Below are positions 62,388 through 64,000 of a DNA stretch of 64,000 bases, piece by piece (position 1 is the stretch's first letter; every line of letters starts with the position of its first letter). The stretch comes from Sporosarcina sp. FSL K6-1508 (lineage in GTDB: Bacteria; Bacillota; Bacilli; Bacillales_A; Planococcaceae), in the NCBI RefSeq assembly GCF_038007465.1, contig NZ_JBBOXF010000001.1, forward strand, positions 1,928,501-1,992,500, in the 5' to 3' direction. Both the position numbers and the translations under genes were made by a program. The notes beneath the pieces are model-generated. The model was not told where the DNA came from, made no database searches, and saw nothing but the letters and a program-made list of their open reading frames with translations.

Positions 62388-63110
62388 TTAGGGAAATATT
62401 TCAATTTCGACCGATTCGATATAAGGAAGTGCCGATAATTCGATATACAAATTAGATGTATGTCTCTTAGGGAGTGCTGAGATCCGAAAATCAAGTTCAT
62501 GTTGCACTTGAAGTTCTCTTGATACAATCTGGCGAATGCGCAAATTCTCAATTGTCATGCTTTCTGTCTTCAAATAAGCAATTAGATCTTCAATCTTTGA
62601 CTTATCCGATAACACTACAATGAAGGAAGCTTCTTTTGTACGCAGTCGTTTTGGTCCGAATTTGTCAAGTGCAGGTGCAATGACTTCGATGACAAACATC
62701 ACTGCTATTACAGCAAACGCAGCTTCAATATAAAATCCTGCACCCACAGCAATACCGATACTTGCCGCTCCCCAAATCATTGCTGCCGTCGTCAGCCCGG
62801 TAATACTATCATTCCCTCTGCGCAAAATAGCCCCCGCTCCGAGGAAACCGATGCCGCTGACAATTTGGGCAGCAAGGCGGAGTGGATCCATCGTAACGTT
62901 AATATCGGTGCGTGAAGGAACGAGGTAAGCCGACTCTATAGAGACAACGGTCAGGAGGCAGCTAAACGTGGCAATAACAGCACTCGTTTTTAAGCCGATC
63001 GGTTTCTTCTTTATTTCCCTTTCTACCCCAATAACTAAACTTAAAACTAAAGCGAGTGTGATTTTAATTAGTACTTCAGGATACATCGCTTCATTTGCAA
63101 TCCATGTCAC
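62388..63110 (-). CDS. MgtC/SapB-family membrane protein
   Basis: A 240-residue protein: five helices with GVEREIKKKPIGLKTSAVIA, GIGFLGAGAILRRG and GLTTAAMIWGAASIG, all MgtC hallmarks, followed by a soluble ACT-like C-terminal domain (from about 150). Members modulate Mg2+ and ATP homeostasis. GTG start seven nt after GGGGG. Probably an operon with the CDF gene. No M-box fits in the short upstream gap. Confidence 0.9.
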   Translation of the reverse strand: MTWIANEAMYPEVLIKITLALVLSLVIGVEREIKKKPIGLKTSAVIATFSCLLTVVSIESAYLVPSRTDINVTMDPLRLAAQIVSGIGFLGAGAILRRGNDSITGLTTAAMIWGAASIGIAVGAGFYIEAAFAVIAVMFVIEVIAPALDKFGPKRLRTKEASFIVVLSDKSKIEDLIAYLKTESMTIENLRIRQIVSRELQVQHELDFRISALPKRHTSNLYIELSALPYIESVEIEIFP

Positions 63111-63223
63111 ATTCGTTCCCCCTCTTAATGTCCTCTATGATTAACCATGTTATACTTACAACTATCTATTACCTTAAATACTATAAATGTAACCTGATTC
63201 CCTTTGAAAGAGATGTGTTAGAA

Positions 63224-64000
63224 ATGGAAAAACCCCCAATTCACCCGTACATACCAATCATTATAGGAGTAATATCCGTAGCGCTTTCCGCAATTTTTGT
63301 GAAACTCGCTACAGCGGACGCAGGAGTGATCGCGTTTTATAGAATGTTCTTCTCGATCTTGATCATGCTGCCGCTCTTTCTTATGAAGTATAGGAAGGAA
63401 GTATTTACGCTTAGCAAAAAAGATTGGGTCTTCTCAGCAATTGCAGGAGTATTTTTGGCGTTTCACTTCATCCTATGGTTTGAATCGTTAAATTACACAT
63501 CAGTTGCTAGTTCAACTGTGCTTGTTACTTTGCAACCGATATTTGCTTTTGCGGGAACATACTTCTTCTTTAAAGAAAGGCTATCGTTCAAAACAATATT
63601 ATCGGCCCTGATTGCTGTAGCAGGTAGTGTAATTATTAGCTGGGGAGATTTCAAGTTGAGTGGCACTGCTTTCTATGGAGATATGTTGGCCCTGATTGCT
63701 TGTGCACTTATAACAACCTATCTATTATTCGGACAAGATGTGCGTAAACGTCTTTCTCTTATAACGTATACGTTTGTTGTTTACTCGATAAGCACAATCG
63801 TGTTGTTCTTTTACGTTCTGCTCAAAGGGGAGTCATTCGGTCCTTATCCGGGGGCTGATTGGTTCTGGTTTATAATGCTTGCCCTTATCCCGAATCTGTT
63901 TGGGCATACACTTTTCAATTGGGCGCTCAAGTGGGTTAGCACTAACGTCATATCCATCGGTATTCTTTTTGAACCCGTGGGAGCAGCTATTTTGGCTTTC
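63224..64000 (+). CDS. DMT/EamA-family transporter, cut by window end
   Basis: An open frame of 259 codons starting at ATG 63224 and running off the window. Alternating helices, IIIGVISVALSAIFVKLA at the start and a second-half repeat (FEPVGAAILAF at the end of the window), identify an EamA-type drug/metabolite transporter. The ribosome site (AAAGAGA) is weak. Substrate unknown. Confidence 0.85.
   Translation, partial: MEKPPIHPYIPIIIGVISVALSAIFVKLATADAGVIAFYRMFFSILIMLPLFLMKYRKEVFTLSKKDWVFSAIAGVFLAFHFILWFESLNYTSVASSTVLVTLQPIFAFAGTYFFFKERLSFKTILSALIAVAGSVIISWGDFKLSGTAFYGDMLALIACALITTYLLFGQDVRKRLSLITYTFVVYSISTIVLFFYVLLKGESFGPYPGADWFWFIMLALIPNLFGHTLFNWALKWVSTNVISIGILFEPVGAAILAF

Noticed and set aside
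63111..63223. M-box (magnesium) riboswitch before the MgtC-like gene
   Set aside because: Only about 110 nt separate the divergent genes and no M-box landmarks are visible.

Overview
The window is a stretch of chromosome from a low-to-mid GC, endospore-forming member of the Bacillales. Gene order matches the Bacillus subtilis met-suf-yun-yut-yui-yuf(mrp)-yug neighbourhood almost throughout. Protein features and the dispersed repeats suggest the Planococcaceae, probably a Sporosarcina-like genus (an inference from resemblance, no search was run). TTG and GTG starts are common. No rRNA, tRNA, CRISPR array, prophage or intact insertion sequence was seen.

Layout. 1-2.9 kb: end of a methionine ABC importer operon (metN tail, metI, two metQ lipoproteins). 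3.0-4.2 kb: a dicarboxylate/amino acid:cation symporter. 4.5-9.7 kb: complete Fe-S assembly operon sufCDSUB. 10.3-14.2 kb: yunF-yunE-yunD-yunB. 14.3-16.2 kb: lysine riboswitch plus an NhaC-type transporter. 16.2-21.2 kb: branched-chain amino acid importer livJ-livHMGF with a candidate CodY site. 21.3-24.2 kb: lipA, yutD, yutE, yutF and opposing yuzB. 24.4-29.0 kb: two NDH-2-like flavoproteins interleaved with Fe-S genes (nfuA-like and sufA-like); the first has a Rex-type operator across its promoter. 29.2-30.6 kb: Nudix hydrolase, yuiB, yuiD. 30.8-32.1 kb: gene-free array of a 424-bp repeat. 32.2-34.1 kb: leucyl aminopeptidase and a Gly/Tyr-rich small protein. 34.2-40.2 kb (minus strand): seven-gene Mrp Na+/H+ antiporter operon with a terminator in its leader. 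40.3-48.7 kb: YufK-like membrane protein, class A penicillin-binding protein, MFS exporter, cyclophilin, PatB-type lyase, YugE and an NSS symporter, separated by dispersed hairpin repeats. 48.8-53.3 kb: a truncated ECF sigma gene and two tandem about 720-residue proteins that join a sigma-like head to a transmembrane helix and a large outer domain. 53.5-59.6 kb: GSP13-like S1 protein and an arginine/ornithine catabolic cluster (RocR-like regulator, rocA, rocD, glutamate dehydrogenase). 59.7-64 kb: yuzA, iron alcohol dehydrogenase, CDF exporter, MgtC-like protein and the start of a DMT/EamA transporter.

How the genes fit together: most of the window is amino-acid acquisition and breakdown (met, liv, lysine, Arg to Glu), Fe-S and lipoate cofactor assembly, NADH oxidation and sodium/pH homeostasis. 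The most unusual items are the membrane-tethered sigma-like pair at 49.0-53.3 kb, the 424-bp repeat array whose stem changes are compensatory in a way that points to an RNA from the minus strand, a RocR-like regulator lacking the residues needed to work with sigma-54, a cyclophilin gene with an alternative membrane-anchored start, and an early terminator in the mrp leader.
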